DNA of 32,705 nucleotides. Origin: Desulfonatronum thioautotrophicum. GTDB taxonomy: Bacteria; Desulfobacterota; Desulfovibrionia; Desulfovibrionales; Desulfonatronaceae. Shown one piece after another: positions 32,479-32,705 of the stretch. The notes below the pieces were generated by a model, which saw nothing but the letters and a program-made list of their open reading frames with translations, had not been told where the DNA came from and made no database searches. Within the stretch, counting starts at the first letter, position 1, and every line of letters starts with the position of its first letter. The stretch is taken from positions 1 through 32,705 of the forward strand of contig NZ_JYNO01000027.1 of assembly GCF_000934745.1 (NCBI RefSeq), written 5' to 3'. Made by a program: the position numbers and the translations under genes.

Positions 32479-32705
32479 ATGCTTTTTTCGTCACCAAAGA
32501 CGCCTCATATTCTTGAAGTAAGTGAAGAAGAGAAATCGCCTCTGGTTCTCGCTCTGCTTGAGGTCTGCACTTGTTTGAAGGAGCGGGTTTATTTGCAGGC
32601 TGAGATTATTCAGGCTTTGAAGGACGAAATTGCGATTCTCAAAGGTGAAAAAGCCAAGCCGGACATTAAGCCCTCGCGGTTGGGGAAGAAAAGTGTCGCC
32701 GATGA
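32479..32705 (+). CDS. IS66-like transposase, N-terminal part (3' end outside window)
   Basis: ATG 32479 opens a frame that runs to the window edge (75 codons). The product has an N-terminal acidic stretch (LEVSEEEKSPLVLALLEVC) and a leucine-zipper-like helix (YLQAEIIQALKDEIAILKGEK). A basic linker (AKPDIKPSRLGKKS) follows, the usual layout of the N-terminus of IS66-family and related transposases ahead of the zinc-binding and DDE domains. The catalytic part is not in the window, so the family call rests mainly on this N-terminus, the GTAA terminal repeat and the 8-bp duplications of the related MITEs. No clear ribosome binding site is seen. Confidence 0.65.
   Translation, partial: MLFSSPKTPHILEVSEEEKSPLVLALLEVCTCLKERVYLQAEIIQALKDEIAILKGEKAKPDIKPSRLGKKSVAD

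Larger units (their letters stand above)
32390..32705 (+). mobile_element. Left end of IS66-like insertion sequence (runs out of window)
   Basis: The element begins at the terminal repeat 32390-32410 (GTAACTTCTCAATAACTCC), next to the split transketolase gene. About 70 bases of leader precede a transposase-like start at 32479. The GTAA terminus is a mark of IS66. The terminal repeat at 291-311, after a DUF4338 gene in the same orientation, suggests the element has the order transposase, DUF4338 passenger, right end. Confidence 0.75.

Noticed and set aside
32390-32497. N-terminal extension of the transketolase frame on the minus strand
   Set aside because: The residues encoded here come from the IS end read through in frame, not from transketolase.

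Overview
The window (about 32.7 kb, moderately GC-rich, dense coding with AT-rich and repeat-rich gaps) looks like a chromosomal segment of a free-living Gram-negative bacterium. The gene set (LctP lactate permease, sigma-54 activator, HisKA_2 kinases, glucan/trehalose enzymes, isolated HPr, tripartite RND pump) and the protein style suggest a Desulfovibrionales-like member of the Desulfobacterota. That assignment is inference, because no marker gene such as rRNA is present.

Layout. The left edge (1-311) is the 3' end of an insertion sequence: the C-terminus of a DUF4338 protein followed by a terminal repeat. Next comes a gene-poor stretch (312-5175) with a monofunctional catalase between two paralogous small genes of unknown function that carry a conserved Cys motif. 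From 5176 to 11622 are pcm, a small exported protein, an ExoD-family membrane protein, and a trehalose/maltosaccharide pair (treZ and a GH65 phosphorylase, one operon on the minus strand). From 11963 to 16575 is a signalling block: a LuxR-type regulator whose receiver domain has lost its acidic residues, a decayed HisKA_2 kinase C-terminus, a REC-PAS-histidine kinase and a sigma-54 response regulator. From 16873 to 20826 are an acyl-activating/ACP/acyltransferase fusion and an overlapping pair encoding HPr and a stand-alone CBM48 glycan-binding protein. From 21120 to 25189 are a coiled-coil hypothetical, a PAS-PAS-HisKA_2 kinase and a lactate permease. From 25732 to 31474 is a three-gene TolC/adaptor/RND efflux operon, then a TPR-like ORF. 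At the right edge a transketolase gene is cut by an insertion sequence whose transposase starts at 32479.

The most notable finding concerns mobile DNA. Two short non-autonomous elements (14655-14826 and 19853-20025) each have GTAAC-type terminal inverted repeats and a perfect 8-bp target duplication (CTCTGCAA and CAGCGAAA). Their ends match the terminal repeats at 291-311 and 32390-32410. GTAA ends and 8-bp duplications are the signature of the IS66 family, so these look like MITEs mobilised by the IS66-like element whose two partial copies, in the same orientation, bound the window. No CRISPR array, tRNA, rRNA or recognisable prophage was seen.
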